Part shown: piece by piece, positions 45,421 through 52,764 of the stretch
Position numbering within the stretch: the stretch's first letter is position 1
How the letters are laid out: every line of letters starts with the position of its first letter
Source: an uncultured Erysipelotrichaceae bacterium
Lineage (GTDB): Bacteria > Bacillota_I > Bacilli_A > RFN20 > CAG-826
Length of the DNA: 64,000 nt
Assembly: GCA_900314865.1 (NCBI GenBank)
Contig: OMWW01000008.1
Location: 1-64,000 of the forward strand
Direction of reading: 5' to 3'
Program-made: the position numbers and the translations under genes
The notes under the pieces: model-generated
Told to the model about the DNA's origin: nothing
Seen by the model: the letters and a program-made list of their open reading frames with translations, nothing else
The model's database searches: none

Positions 45421-45711
45421 ATGTTGACTAAAGACGAAAAGAAACTTTTAAAAACTCTTGCTATCAAAGATAAAACCAAATATCAAGTTGGTAAGAGTGA
45501 AATCACAGATTCTCTTCTGACGATGCTCGATAAAGCATTGGAAGCGCGTGAATTAATCCGCATAGAAGTCCTTAAAAGTGCTTCGACTCCAATCATGGAA
45601 TTGACATTAGACTTATCGAGCAAACTTCACGCTGATGTAGTTTCAGTAGTGGGAAGAGTAATCATCTTATTCCGTAGGAATAAAGAAAATCCAAAAATCA
45701 AATTGAAATGA
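45421..45711 (+). CDS. yhbY: YhbY-type CRM-domain RNA-binding protein
   Basis: A 96-residue single CRM-domain protein associated with pre-50S subunits. It has the family layout (LTKDEKKLLKTLAIKDKTKYQVGKSEITDSLLTMLDKALEARELIRIEVL), although the usual GxxG loop reads VGKSEIT. It starts four bases after yqeH and its stop overlaps the nadD-yqeK start by four bases (ATGA). Confidence 0.9.
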   Translation: MLTKDEKKLLKTLAIKDKTKYQVGKSEITDSLLTMLDKALEARELIRIEVLKSASTPIMELTLDLSSKLHADVVSVVGRVIILFRRNKENPKIKLK

Positions 45712-46817
45712 GAAACATAATTCTTTTTGGTGGTGCTTTTGATCCAATTCACCTCGGTCATCTAAATATGGCGTACGCCGCTAGTAAAGCTTTAGATGCC
45801 GAAGTGATTTTTATTCCAGCCAAAATATCGGTATGGAAAAACGATTCAGCACCTATAAAAGACAAAATAAGCATGATTGAGTTAGCGATTAAGGATTTTA
45901 ATCGTCAATCAACTTTTAGTGTCTCTAAATACGAAGCAGAGCAAGAAAAAGACATCAATTATTCAATAGACACGGTGAAACATTTCAAAAAAGAATATCC
46001 AAACGACAATTTGTACCTTTTAATTGGCACTGATCAAGTTAATAGCTTTGAGAAATGGAAATCCGCTAAAGAAATTTCCGAACTAGTTCATATCATCTTT
46101 TTTGGTAGAGAAAACTACAAAATTAATGAAGAAAACGTAAAAAAGTTCAAAATGACAATGATTAGTGGAGATATTAACGACATCAATTCTACAGATATCC
46201 GTGAATTAAAGTGTTTAGACACCACAGATTCAGTTTTGAATTACATAATAGATAATGACCTTTATTTTATGAATAAAATAAAATCAAGGATGTGTTCCGA
46301 TCGTTATCTTCACAGCAAGAGTGTGGGAAAACTTAGCTATGAGATTGCCAAAAGTAATAGTGTAGAAGATCCAAAAAAGGCACTCATAGCCGGTTTAATA
46401 CATGATTGTGCTAAAGAATTACCTAGAGAAGAAGAAAGAAGAATAATGGTGGCCCAATACCCAAAGTATTTGTATCTTCCTCGCATCATTCATCACCAAT
46501 TTACAGGTGCTTATGTGGCAGAAAGGGATTTTGATATACACGATAAAGTTATTTTAGAGGCCATAAAGTATCACACAACGGCAAATAAGGATATGAGTGA
46601 TATTGGATTAATCCTTTATTGTGCAGATAAAATCGAACCAACACGTGGTTTTGACTCCGAAGAACTCATTAATTCTATGAAATGTAGTTTAAAACAAGGA
46701 TTTAAAGATGTCATGAAATCTAACATCGAATACTATGATAAACATGGCATCAATTATCATAACGAATTAACAGATGCATGTCTCAAACAATATTATAATC
46801 AAGAAAAGATAAGATGA
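45708..46817 (+). CDS. nadD: NadD-YqeK fusion: nicotinate-nucleotide adenylyltransferase and HD hydrolase
   Basis: A 369-residue bifunctional protein. Residues 1-190 are NadD, which makes deamido-NAD in NAD synthesis: FGGAFDPIHLGHL contains the nucleotide-binding HxGH, and NSTDIREL is the C-terminal signature. Residues about 195-369 are YqeK, an HD-domain protein (HSKSVGKLSYEIAKSN, LIHDCAKELPREEE, YHTTANKDMS); YqeK homologues hydrolyse Ap4A. In B. subtilis these are separate adjacent genes, while a one-chain form is known in Mollicutes. The usual next gene rsfS is missing. The ATGA overlap couples it to yhbY. Confidence 0.94.
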   Translation: MRNIILFGGAFDPIHLGHLNMAYAASKALDAEVIFIPAKISVWKNDSAPIKDKISMIELAIKDFNRQSTFSVSKYEAEQEKDINYSIDTVKHFKKEYPNDNLYLLIGTDQVNSFEKWKSAKEISELVHIIFFGRENYKINEENVKKFKMTMISGDINDINSTDIRELKCLDTTDSVLNYIIDNDLYFMNKIKSRMCSDRYLHSKSVGKLSYEIAKSNSVEDPKKALIAGLIHDCAKELPREEERRIMVAQYPKYLYLPRIIHHQFTGAYVAERDFDIHDKVILEAIKYHTTANKDMSDIGLILYCADKIEPTRGFDSEELINSMKCSLKQGFKDVMKSNIEYYDKHGINYHNELTDACLKQYYNQEKIR

Positions 46818-46834
46818 TTGTTGATAAAGAAGAC

Positions 46835-46862
46835 AGTGGATTGAAAGATCCGCTATTTTTTT
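46835..46862 (+). terminator. Terminator of yqeG-nadD operon
   Basis: AGTGGAT (46835-46841) pairs with ATCCGCT (46848-46854) with one G-U, followed by ATTTTTTT. A second small dyad, CATTAC-TTCGT-GTAATG, follows at 46871-46887 without a T-run. Confidence 0.85.
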
Positions 46863-46969
46863 GTGATAATCATTACTTCGTGTAATGGACATTATGTTAA
46901 CTAATATAATAATAAAGACTGATTACACCTTAATAAATACAAAGAATAACTGATTATAATTAATAAAAA

Positions 46970-47019
46970 TGTGGATAAATTCATATCATTTTTATCCACA
47001 AATAAGTACTTTATCCACC
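46970..47019. promoter_or_regulatory. DnaA-box cluster
   Basis: Two perfect boxes, TGTGGATAA (46970-46978) and TTATCCACA (46992-47000), plus TTATCCACC (47011-47019, one mismatch). Centres are 22 and 19 bases apart. The last box is directly followed by CTACTA repeats. This lies in a 227-base gap between convergent nadD-yqeK and the Crp-family gene. Confidence 0.65.
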
Positions 47020-47049
47020 TACTAAAAAACTACTAATCTTACTATTACT
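47020..47049 (-). repeat. CTACTA/TAGTAG run E beside the DnaA boxes
   Basis: Plus-strand TACT at 47020, 47031, 47040 and 47046. The first two are 11 bases apart and extended as CTACTA; the rest reads as in-frame triplets CTA CTA ATC TTA CTA TTA. It overlaps the stop codon of the Crp-family gene. It is an imperfect relative of the TTAGTA arrays and also resembles DnaA-trio sequence. Confidence 0.5.
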
Positions 47050-47626
47050 GCTTCAGAGTTACTTTCTTTTGATCTATTTTGATTAGTCCGTCTCTTTGCA
47101 TTTTGTATAGCGTTCTGCTTAACGTTTCTCTAGATAAATATAATTCTTTGGCAAGCTTTGTGATCGACTTATAGACGATTTCGTTTTTGTTAAATGTAAG
47201 ATAATATTTTATTCTTTCTTGAGCGCTACTAATTGTTAATAATTTGATTTTGAAATTTAAGAGTTTGCTGAAATCGGATTGTTGTCTTAGGTACATTTCC
47301 AGGAACGCCTTATCATCTTTAAGCAAATTTAATAACTCATCTTTTGTGATATACATAATTTCGGATTCGTCGATTGCTACAACATCACCTCGATAATATG
47401 GAACACTTGAAAAAACCAAATTGTTTCCAAACATCTCGCCCTTACTTAATGTGTTATATATTACTTCTTGTCCGTCATCCAAATATGAAACGATGTTGAT
47501 CTTACCACTTAGTATCATTCCGACCTTCTTACATTCATCACCTTCAAAGAATAATGTCTGATTCTTTCTGGCGTGTATAACGTCATATTCGCTCTTTTTG
47601 GATAAATATTTGAGTAAATTATTCAT
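47045..47626 (-). CDS. Crp/Fnr-family transcription regulator
   Basis: A 193-residue regulator with an N-terminal cyclic-nucleotide-binding-like domain (FEGDECKKVGMILSGKINIVSYLDDGQEVIYNTLSKGEMFG) and a C-terminal helix-turn-helix (ITKLAKELYLSRETLSRTLYKMQRDGLI). The phosphate-binding Arg-Ser/Thr-Ala of true CRP is replaced (YYRGDVVA), and the N-terminal cysteine set of FNR is absent, so the effector is unknown. No ribosome site precedes the ATG. A perfect palindrome (47631-47644) sits over its start, and the divergent ABC genes share this region, suggesting autoregulation and control of the ABC genes. Confidence 0.9.
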   Translation of the reverse strand: MNNLLKYLSKKSEYDVIHARKNQTLFFEGDECKKVGMILSGKINIVSYLDDGQEVIYNTLSKGEMFGNNLVFSSVPYYRGDVVAIDESEIMYITKDELLNLLKDDKAFLEMYLRQQSDFSKLLNFKIKLLTISSAQERIKYYLTFNKNEIVYKSITKLAKELYLSRETLSRTLYKMQRDGLIKIDQKKVTLKQ

Positions 47627-47630
47627 ATTC

Positions 47631-47644
47631 GTGATTTAAATCAC
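47631..47644. promoter_or_regulatory. Crp-type operator palindrome
   Basis: GTGATTTAAATCAC is a perfect 14-base palindrome and fits the CRP pattern GTGA-N6-TCAC. It overlaps the predicted transcription start of the Crp-family gene. Its centre lies about 40 bases upstream of the likely start for the ABC genes (-10 TATAGA at 47665-47670). Confidence 0.8.
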
Positions 47645-47648
47645 ATTT

Positions 47649-47677
47649 ATTATATATTTATTCATATAGAATATCAA
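47649..47677 (-). promoter_or_regulatory. Promoter of the Crp-family gene
   Basis: On the minus strand TTGATA (47672-47677) and TATAAT (47649-47654), spacer 17. Transcription would begin near 47642, inside the palindrome, which fits repression by the bound regulator. Confidence 0.75.
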
Positions 47678-47691
47678 CGAGGTAAACAAAC

Positions 47692-48639
47692 ATGAAGAAA
47701 ACATTATTACTTATTCCTGCTATGTTATTTGGAGTTATTGGTTGTGGAAATGGAACCAATTCTAATGAACCATCTTATGCTTATGGTTTGAAGATCTTAG
47801 CCCCTACTGGCGCTCCAGCATTAGCGTTATATAATCTCGCAAACGAATCTAGAGAAACATTTGAAACCACTACCAATCCTAAAGAAGGCTTATTACCAAT
47901 GTTTATTAAAGGTAATTATGATGTGATTGTGGCCCCTACACAAGGTGGATTGATGCAAATTGTAAAACAACATGCAGAGTATAAAATCGCCGCTACTATT
48001 ACCTTTGGTAATTTCTATATTTATTCATGTGGTACAGATGCTGATCAAACTTTAAATGATGGTGATAAAGTTCTTATTTTCCAAGCCGAAGATTTGCCAG
48101 GCAAGATATTCAATTATTGTTATGGTGGTTTGAATTTAACTATCAACGATGTTCCTGGTGCTGATGATACTAAATTAGTCATTGGCGATAATGGCATGTA
48201 TGATGGCGTACAATATGACTACGTCTTTACCGCCGAACCAGTTCTCTCCGCTCTAAATAAGACCGCCTTTATTGATGTTCAAGAAAACTTTAAGACCAAA
48301 TCAGATGGGCTTTTGTTAACTCAAGCTTCTGTATTTATCAAAAATGGAATTAACGAAAACTCAGCCAAATCATTCCTTTCTAGTCTAAAGACTAGCATTG
48401 AACTTGCTATCTCTAATCCTTCCGCGATGAGTAGTAAGATTGCCTCTATTGGAAATGATTTAGAACAAAAAGATCGTTTCGGCGTTACCGCTGCTATTGC
48501 TAAGAGAGCAATGGAGAACAGCAACTCCATTGGAATCGGTTACACCACTGCCTTTGAAATTAAAGATGACATTCAAAACTTTGTTAATGCTATAGCCCCT
48601 GCAATTGGAACTCTTGATGAAGAAGTTTTTTATAAATAA
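47692..48639 (+). CDS. ABC transporter substrate-binding lipoprotein (NMT1/SsuA-like)
   Basis: A 315-residue secreted lipoprotein: signal peptide MKKTLLLIPAMLFGVIGCGN with lipobox VIGC, Cys18 being the lipid anchor. The mature part has a periplasmic-binding type II fold (ILAPTGAPALALYNLA...YDVIVAPTQGGLMQI) resembling the nitrate/sulfonate/thiamine-precursor family; the ligand is not predictable. ACGAGG precedes the ATG. It overlaps the permease gene and is preceded by the Crp-type operator, probably as the activated target. Confidence 0.85.
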   Translation: MKKTLLLIPAMLFGVIGCGNGTNSNEPSYAYGLKILAPTGAPALALYNLANESRETFETTTNPKEGLLPMFIKGNYDVIVAPTQGGLMQIVKQHAEYKIAATITFGNFYIYSCGTDADQTLNDGDKVLIFQAEDLPGKIFNYCYGGLNLTINDVPGADDTKLVIGDNGMYDGVQYDYVFTAEPVLSALNKTAFIDVQENFKTKSDGLLLTQASVFIKNGINENSAKSFLSSLKTSIELAISNPSAMSSKIASIGNDLEQKDRFGVTAAIAKRAMENSNSIGIGYTTAFEIKDDIQNFVNAIAPAIGTLDEEVFYK

Positions 48640-49381
48640 ATATTTCTTAATTGTTTTAGGAATCGGATTATTTTTTGTCTTGTGGTATCTCATCTATGTG
48701 ATTGCCGGACAGAAACAAGCTATTTTTCCGTCTCCCTTAGAGACCTTTAAACAAATGTGGGTGTACTTAGGAGAAGGATATACTTATAAGTCTATATGGG
48801 GTTCTTTTAAAAGAATGCTTATTGGTTTTAGTGTTGCTTCTATTATTGCAATTATCATCGGGATGATTGTTGGTAACTTCACAAAACTAAAATATGTATT
48901 TAATCCTACAGTTATTGCTTTAAAAGCAATACCGACCGCTGCTTTAACGTTCTTATTTCTTGTTTTGGCAGGACTTAAAAACGCCCCTATATTCATTGTT
49001 ATATTAATTGTTGGTCCGATTGTTTATGAAGCTACTGTAGCTGGTTATTCTAATATTGATGATTACGTATTAAAAGCCGCTCGAGTTGATGGAGCTAGTT
49101 GGATATCCACTAATGTTAGAGTGAAGTTTCCTTTAGCGTTGCCCACCATTTCTTTAGGCATGATTTCAAGTTTTGCTTTAGCCTTTAAAATTGAGATTAT
49201 GGCGGAAGTCATTTCTGGCTCTTCAAGTTATGGCTTAGGAAGAGCGATTCGAGTCGCGTATGTTAATTCTGATAATGGGATGGTACCAACATTTGCGTTC
49301 GCTCTTATTGCAATCATATTCATGCTATTAGTAACTTTGTTACTAGATATCTTAAAGAAAGTTCTCAAATTAAAAGCTTAG
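48617..49381 (+). CDS. ABC transporter permease (SsuC/TauC type)
   Basis: A 254-residue inner-membrane permease with about six helices and the ATPase-contact EAA loop (AARVDGASWISTNVRVKFPLALPTI). It is of the sulfonate/taurine/thiamine-precursor family, matching the lipoprotein before it. ATG 48617 (MKKFFINKYFL) overlaps the lipoprotein gene by 23 bases; a TTG at 48605 is possible. No ATP-binding subunit follows: a terminator stands at the stop codon, so the ATPase must be encoded elsewhere or be shared. Confidence 0.88.
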   Translation: MKKFFINKYFLIVLGIGLFFVLWYLIYVIAGQKQAIFPSPLETFKQMWVYLGEGYTYKSIWGSFKRMLIGFSVASIIAIIIGMIVGNFTKLKYVFNPTVIALKAIPTAALTFLFLVLAGLKNAPIFIVILIVGPIVYEATVAGYSNIDDYVLKAARVDGASWISTNVRVKFPLALPTISLGMISSFALAFKIEIMAEVISGSSSYGLGRAIRVAYVNSDNGMVPTFAFALIAIIFMLLVTLLLDILKKVLKLKA

Positions 49382-49399
49382 GTTGTTCGCCTAAGCTTT
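49373..49399. terminator. Bidirectional terminator between the ABC permease and deoB
   Basis: AAAGCTTAGG and CCTAAGCTTT form a perfect 10 bp stem around TTGTTCG. It is followed by ATTTTTATTTTT on the plus strand and by a short A/T run on the minus side. The permease TAG stop is inside the stem. It can serve both convergent genes, but is best on plus. Confidence 0.85.
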
Positions 49400-49403
49400 A
49401 TTT

Positions 49404-50627
49404 TTATTTTTCTTTTCCTAAGAGTTCTTCAATTGGTTTGCCAATTAAATTCTTCGGCATTTTGAGATTGAAGTTTTCTAGGACTGTTGCTCCGATATCA
49501 CCGAAACATTCTCTTTCTTCAAGATATCTACCATTTTTAATAGATGGAGAATACATGAGTAGAGGTATTTTTTCTCTGGTGTGGTCGGTTCCTGGCCAAG
49601 TTGGATCGTTACCGTGGTCAGCGGTGATGATTAACAAATCATCATCTTTCATTAATTTCATGAATTCACCGACACGTTTATCAAATCTTTCTAAGCATTC
49701 GCCATATCCGATTGGATTGCGGCGATGGCCATATTCACTGTCAAATTCAACGAGGTTTACGAAGCATAAACCGGTGAAATCACATTCTTTAAGCTCTTTA
49801 ATGGTCTTATCCATTCCATCTTCGTTAGAGACGGTTTTTTGAGTTTTAACAACACCGTAGCCATCAAAGATGTCACCAATCTTACCAACACAGTTGGTCA
49901 TAAAGCCATTATCTTCTAAGACATTCATTACAGTTGGTAATGATGGTTTTAAGGCTAAATCGTGACGATTGCTTGTTCTTTTGAAGTTTGTCTTGTTAGT
50001 TCCAAGATATGGTCTAGCGATAACTCTTCCAACCATCCATTCTGGCTTCATACAAATCTCTCTAGCGATTTCACAGCAGCGATATAATTCTTCAAGTCCA
50101 GTAACTTCTTCATGAGCCGCGATTTGAAGGACAGAGTCGCTTGATGTGTAGACGATGAGAGAATTATCTCTCATTTGTTCTTCTCCTAGTTCGACTAAGA
50201 TTTCAGTGCCACTAGCAGCGCAATTGCCAATTACCTTATGTCCGGTTCTTTTTTCTAACTCATCAATGAGTTCTTTTGGAAAACCTGTATCAGTAAATGT
50301 TTTAAATGGCACTTGAGTATTGATACCCATCATTTCCCAGTGACCAGTCATGGTGTCTTTTCCATTACTCGCTTCTCTTGCTCTTGCAACGTAGGAATGT
50401 GGGTGACTAACTTTTGTTGTTCCACGTATATCCGCTAAATCGGCTATACCGATTGCATTCATATTAGGAATATTTAATCCGTTTGGCATTTTTTCGGCGA
50501 TGTGGACAAAGGTATTACTGCCCCAGTCACTACTATCACCATTGAAAAACTTATCGGCATCTGGTTCATATCCAATACCGGCTGAATCAGCGACGATTAC
50601 GAAAATTCTTTTATAAGAGAATGACAT
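49404..50627 (-). CDS. deoB: Phosphopentomutase
   Basis: DeoB interconverts (deoxy)ribose-1- and -5-phosphate in nucleoside salvage. The 407-residue alkaline-phosphatase-fold protein has the metal motifs VADSAGIG, SSDWGSNTF, TMTGHWEMMG, TADHGNDPTWPGTDHTREKIPLL. I start at ATG 50627 (MSFSYKRIFVIVADS), preceded by GAAAGGAAA; a frame extension to 50654 covers that ribosome site. It follows dinB-xerD in the same direction; deoA or pnp genes are not beside it. It may cooperate with cdd in salvage. Confidence 0.96.
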   Translation of the reverse strand: MSFSYKRIFVIVADSAGIGYEPDADKFFNGDSSDWGSNTFVHIAEKMPNGLNIPNMNAIGIADLADIRGTTKVSHPHSYVARAREASNGKDTMTGHWEMMGINTQVPFKTFTDTGFPKELIDELEKRTGHKVIGNCAASGTEILVELGEEQMRDNSLIVYTSSDSVLQIAAHEEVTGLEELYRCCEIAREICMKPEWMVGRVIARPYLGTNKTNFKRTSNRHDLALKPSLPTVMNVLEDNGFMTNCVGKIGDIFDGYGVVKTQKTVSNEDGMDKTIKELKECDFTGLCFVNLVEFDSEYGHRRNPIGYGECLERFDKRVGEFMKLMKDDDLLIITADHGNDPTWPGTDHTREKIPLLMYSPSIKNGRYLEERECFGDIGATVLENFNLKMPKNLIGKPIEELLGKEK

Positions 50628-50660
50628 ATGATATTTCCTTTCAACATTAACCATTTTACA

Positions 50661-51542
50661 TTATTTTTGTTTCATAAACAAATCATATGCACTAATAATT
50701 CTTTTGCTCGACACATGGGTGTAGATTTGCGTAGTTGCTATATTTGAATGTCCGAGCATTTCTTGAACGGTTCTAAGCTGCGCTCCACCTTCTAACATGT
50801 GAGTGGCAAAGCAGTGTCTTAAGGTATGAGGAGAGATCGGACGATCAATCCCTACTTCTGATGCATATTTTTTAATTTGTTTAAAGAAATATACTCGGCT
50901 TAGTGGTTTTCCATTTTTATTTAGGAATAAATATTTTGAATCTTTGCCGTGTAGTTTATCTCTTGCTTCGTTAATATATTTGACAACATATTCTTCCGCA
51001 AAGTCTCCCATCGGAACCTTTCTTTCTTTTGCGCCTTTACCAAAGACTTTGACAATTCCTTTTTGAAGGTTGATATTTTTCTTCTCTAAAGAAAGAAGTT
51101 CGCTAACACGTAAACCACAAGCGTACATCAACTCAAGCATTGCTCTATCTCTAATTCCGTAAGGATTTTCAAGATTTGGGGCATTTAACAAATCCTCAAC
51201 CTCTTCAAGAGATAAACATGTAGGGAGTCGCTTTTCTTTTTTGATTGGTTCCATCTCTGGAAGTTCATCATTAAATAATCCTTCTTTCTTTAAAAAAGAG
51301 AAGAAACTTTTTATGGATGACATTCTTCTTAAGGCGGTTGAAGCATGAAGTCCTTGATCTAATTGATTGTTTAAGAAAATTGCTAAATCGTTCGCTTCTA
51401 ATTCTTCGACGTATTTCTTGTCATTGAATAGCAAAAAGAATTGTTTGAGGTCTTCTAAATAAGACTTGACCGTAGCCTTTGATAGGCCTTTTTCTACAAG
51501 TAGAAACTGGGAATAGTTTTCAAGTGCGTCACTTATTTCCAT
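50661..51542 (-). CDS. xerD: Tyrosine recombinase XerD-type
   Basis: A 293-residue tyrosine recombinase, most like XerD, which resolves chromosome dimers at dif. It has the N-terminal SAM-like core-binding domain (ENYSQFLLVEKGLSKATVKSYLEDLKQFF) and catalytic residues Arg in ACGLRVSELLSL, HTLRHCFATHML, LGHSN and the nucleophile Tyr in TTQIYTHV. The housekeeping context (next to deoB, as in B. subtilis ripX-drm) argues against an integrase. It overlaps dinB by 14 bases, and AAGGA precedes its ATG. Confidence 0.93.
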   Translation of the reverse strand: MEISDALENYSQFLLVEKGLSKATVKSYLEDLKQFFLLFNDKKYVEELEANDLAIFLNNQLDQGLHASTALRRMSSIKSFFSFLKKEGLFNDELPEMEPIKKEKRLPTCLSLEEVEDLLNAPNLENPYGIRDRAMLELMYACGLRVSELLSLEKKNINLQKGIVKVFGKGAKERKVPMGDFAEEYVVKYINEARDKLHGKDSKYLFLNKNGKPLSRVYFFKQIKKYASEVGIDRPISPHTLRHCFATHMLEGGAQLRTVQEMLGHSNIATTQIYTHVSSKRIISAYDLFMKQK

Positions 51543-52716
51543 TTTTCCTTACCTCGCTTGCTCTTTTTAGATGCTGTCCTTTCATCTTTCTATTGATGTC
51601 GTTAATTAATAACTTGGTTTTGCTTTCTTCTTCGTGATGTTCATAATCAAAAAACGTCATCTGCACTTTCATGTCTTTGATATCGATAAGGTTTTGCAAG
51701 GTGACCCCTACCGCTCTAATTGGCAAATCCAAAAAGTTTGCTTCATATAACTTAATAGCATGATTAAAGATATCACGAGCATCATTGGTGTGATTTTGGA
51801 AGGTAATCGATTTATTGTGAGCCTTATAGTTGGTGTCTTTCACCATAATTTGAATGGTGTTACCTATCTTTCCCTCCTTTTTAGCGCGTTCACTAACTTC
51901 TTCAGATAGAATCTCAAATGTTGATTTAATGGTTTCAAATTGACTGGTATCTTCTTTTAATGTAGTAGAATTTCCGATTGATTTTGGATCATCATATACC
52001 GTATAGATTTTGTCACTCCCTTTACCATTCAACCAATCTCGAAGTTCGAAAGAAAACTTACCAAGTATATTTAATACTTGTTCATCGTTTTTAGATAGGG
52101 AGTTAGCTAAATCTCCAATTGTGTTCACACCGATGAATTTGAGTCTAGGAGCGGTCTTTTTACCTACACCAAACATATCTTCAATTGGTAAAGGATATAA
52201 CATTTTAGGAATATCTCTTTTTCTAATGACGGTTAAACCCATCGGCTTTTGATAGTCACTACCCATCTTTGCTAAGAATTTTGTTGGACCAACACCGATA
52301 GAGCATTTTAAACTCGTTAATTCATATAAGGTTTTCTGTATGTGCCTAAAATATTCTTCAACATTCTTTTCTTTTTTGATAACTTCGGTGAAGTCGGCAA
52401 ATAGTTCGTCTATCGAGGCCATTTCAATCGTATGGGTAATGGAGTAGATATAGTTATAAAACTTATGACTCATTGCTACATAAAAGCGATAGTCAGGATG
52501 TACGATGATTAAATGTGGACAAAGTTGCACCGCTTTATTCATCGGCATTCCACTTCTCACACCAAATTTTCTGGCTTCATAAGAGCAAGTAGAAACAATT
52601 CCACCTCTTCCAAGATGGCCAACCGCAACTGCTTTATTTTCTAAGGACGGATCTTTGATTTCCTCACATCTAACAAAAAAAGCATTCAAGTCAATGTGGA
52701 CAATAACTTTTGACAT
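51529..52716 (-). CDS. dinB: DNA polymerase IV (Y family)
   Basis: DinB is an error-prone translesion polymerase. The 395-residue protein has the palm acidic motifs (VHIDLNAFFVRCE, ASIDELFADFT), the finger region, HhH (FGVGKKTAPRLKFIGVNTIGDLA) and the little-finger domain. The Ala/Tyr usual after the DE is Leu-Phe here, a minor change. The promoter (52723-52751) ends six bases before the ATG, so the message is probably leaderless. No LexA-like operator was recognised. Confidence 0.94.
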   Translation of the reverse strand: MSKVIVHIDLNAFFVRCEEIKDPSLENKAVAVGHLGRGGIVSTCSYEARKFGVRSGMPMNKAVQLCPHLIIVHPDYRFYVAMSHKFYNYIYSITHTIEMASIDELFADFTEVIKKEKNVEEYFRHIQKTLYELTSLKCSIGVGPTKFLAKMGSDYQKPMGLTVIRKRDIPKMLYPLPIEDMFGVGKKTAPRLKFIGVNTIGDLANSLSKNDEQVLNILGKFSFELRDWLNGKGSDKIYTVYDDPKSIGNSTTLKEDTSQFETIKSTFEILSEEVSERAKKEGKIGNTIQIMVKDTNYKAHNKSITFQNHTNDARDIFNHAIKLYEANFLDLPIRAVGVTLQNLIDIKDMKVQMTFFDYEHHEEESKTKLLINDINRKMKGQHLKRASEVRKNGNK

Positions 52717-52722
52717 GCTTTT

Positions 52723-52751
52723 ATTATAGTTTAAAAAAGAGATTATGTTAA
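52723..52751 (-). promoter_or_regulatory. dinB promoter inside the dxs terminator
   Basis: On the minus strand TTAACA (52746-52751) and TATAAT (52723-52728), spacer 17. The -35 is in the loop of the dxs terminator and the spacer contains its stem arm and T-run. Six bases separate the -10 from the dinB ATG. Confidence 0.75.
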
Positions 52752-52764
52752 CTAACTAATCTCT
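52733..52764 (-). terminator. Terminator of nusB-xseA-xseB-dxs
   Basis: On the minus strand AGAGATTA and TAATCTCT form a perfect 8 bp stem around an 11-base loop, followed by six T. The stem starts in the dxs TAG stop codon. Confidence 0.85.

Noticed and set aside
50661..51542. Integrase of a mobile element
   Set aside because: It is a XerD-like gene in a conserved dinB-xerD-deoB setting, with no tRNA, attachment repeats or phage genes nearby.
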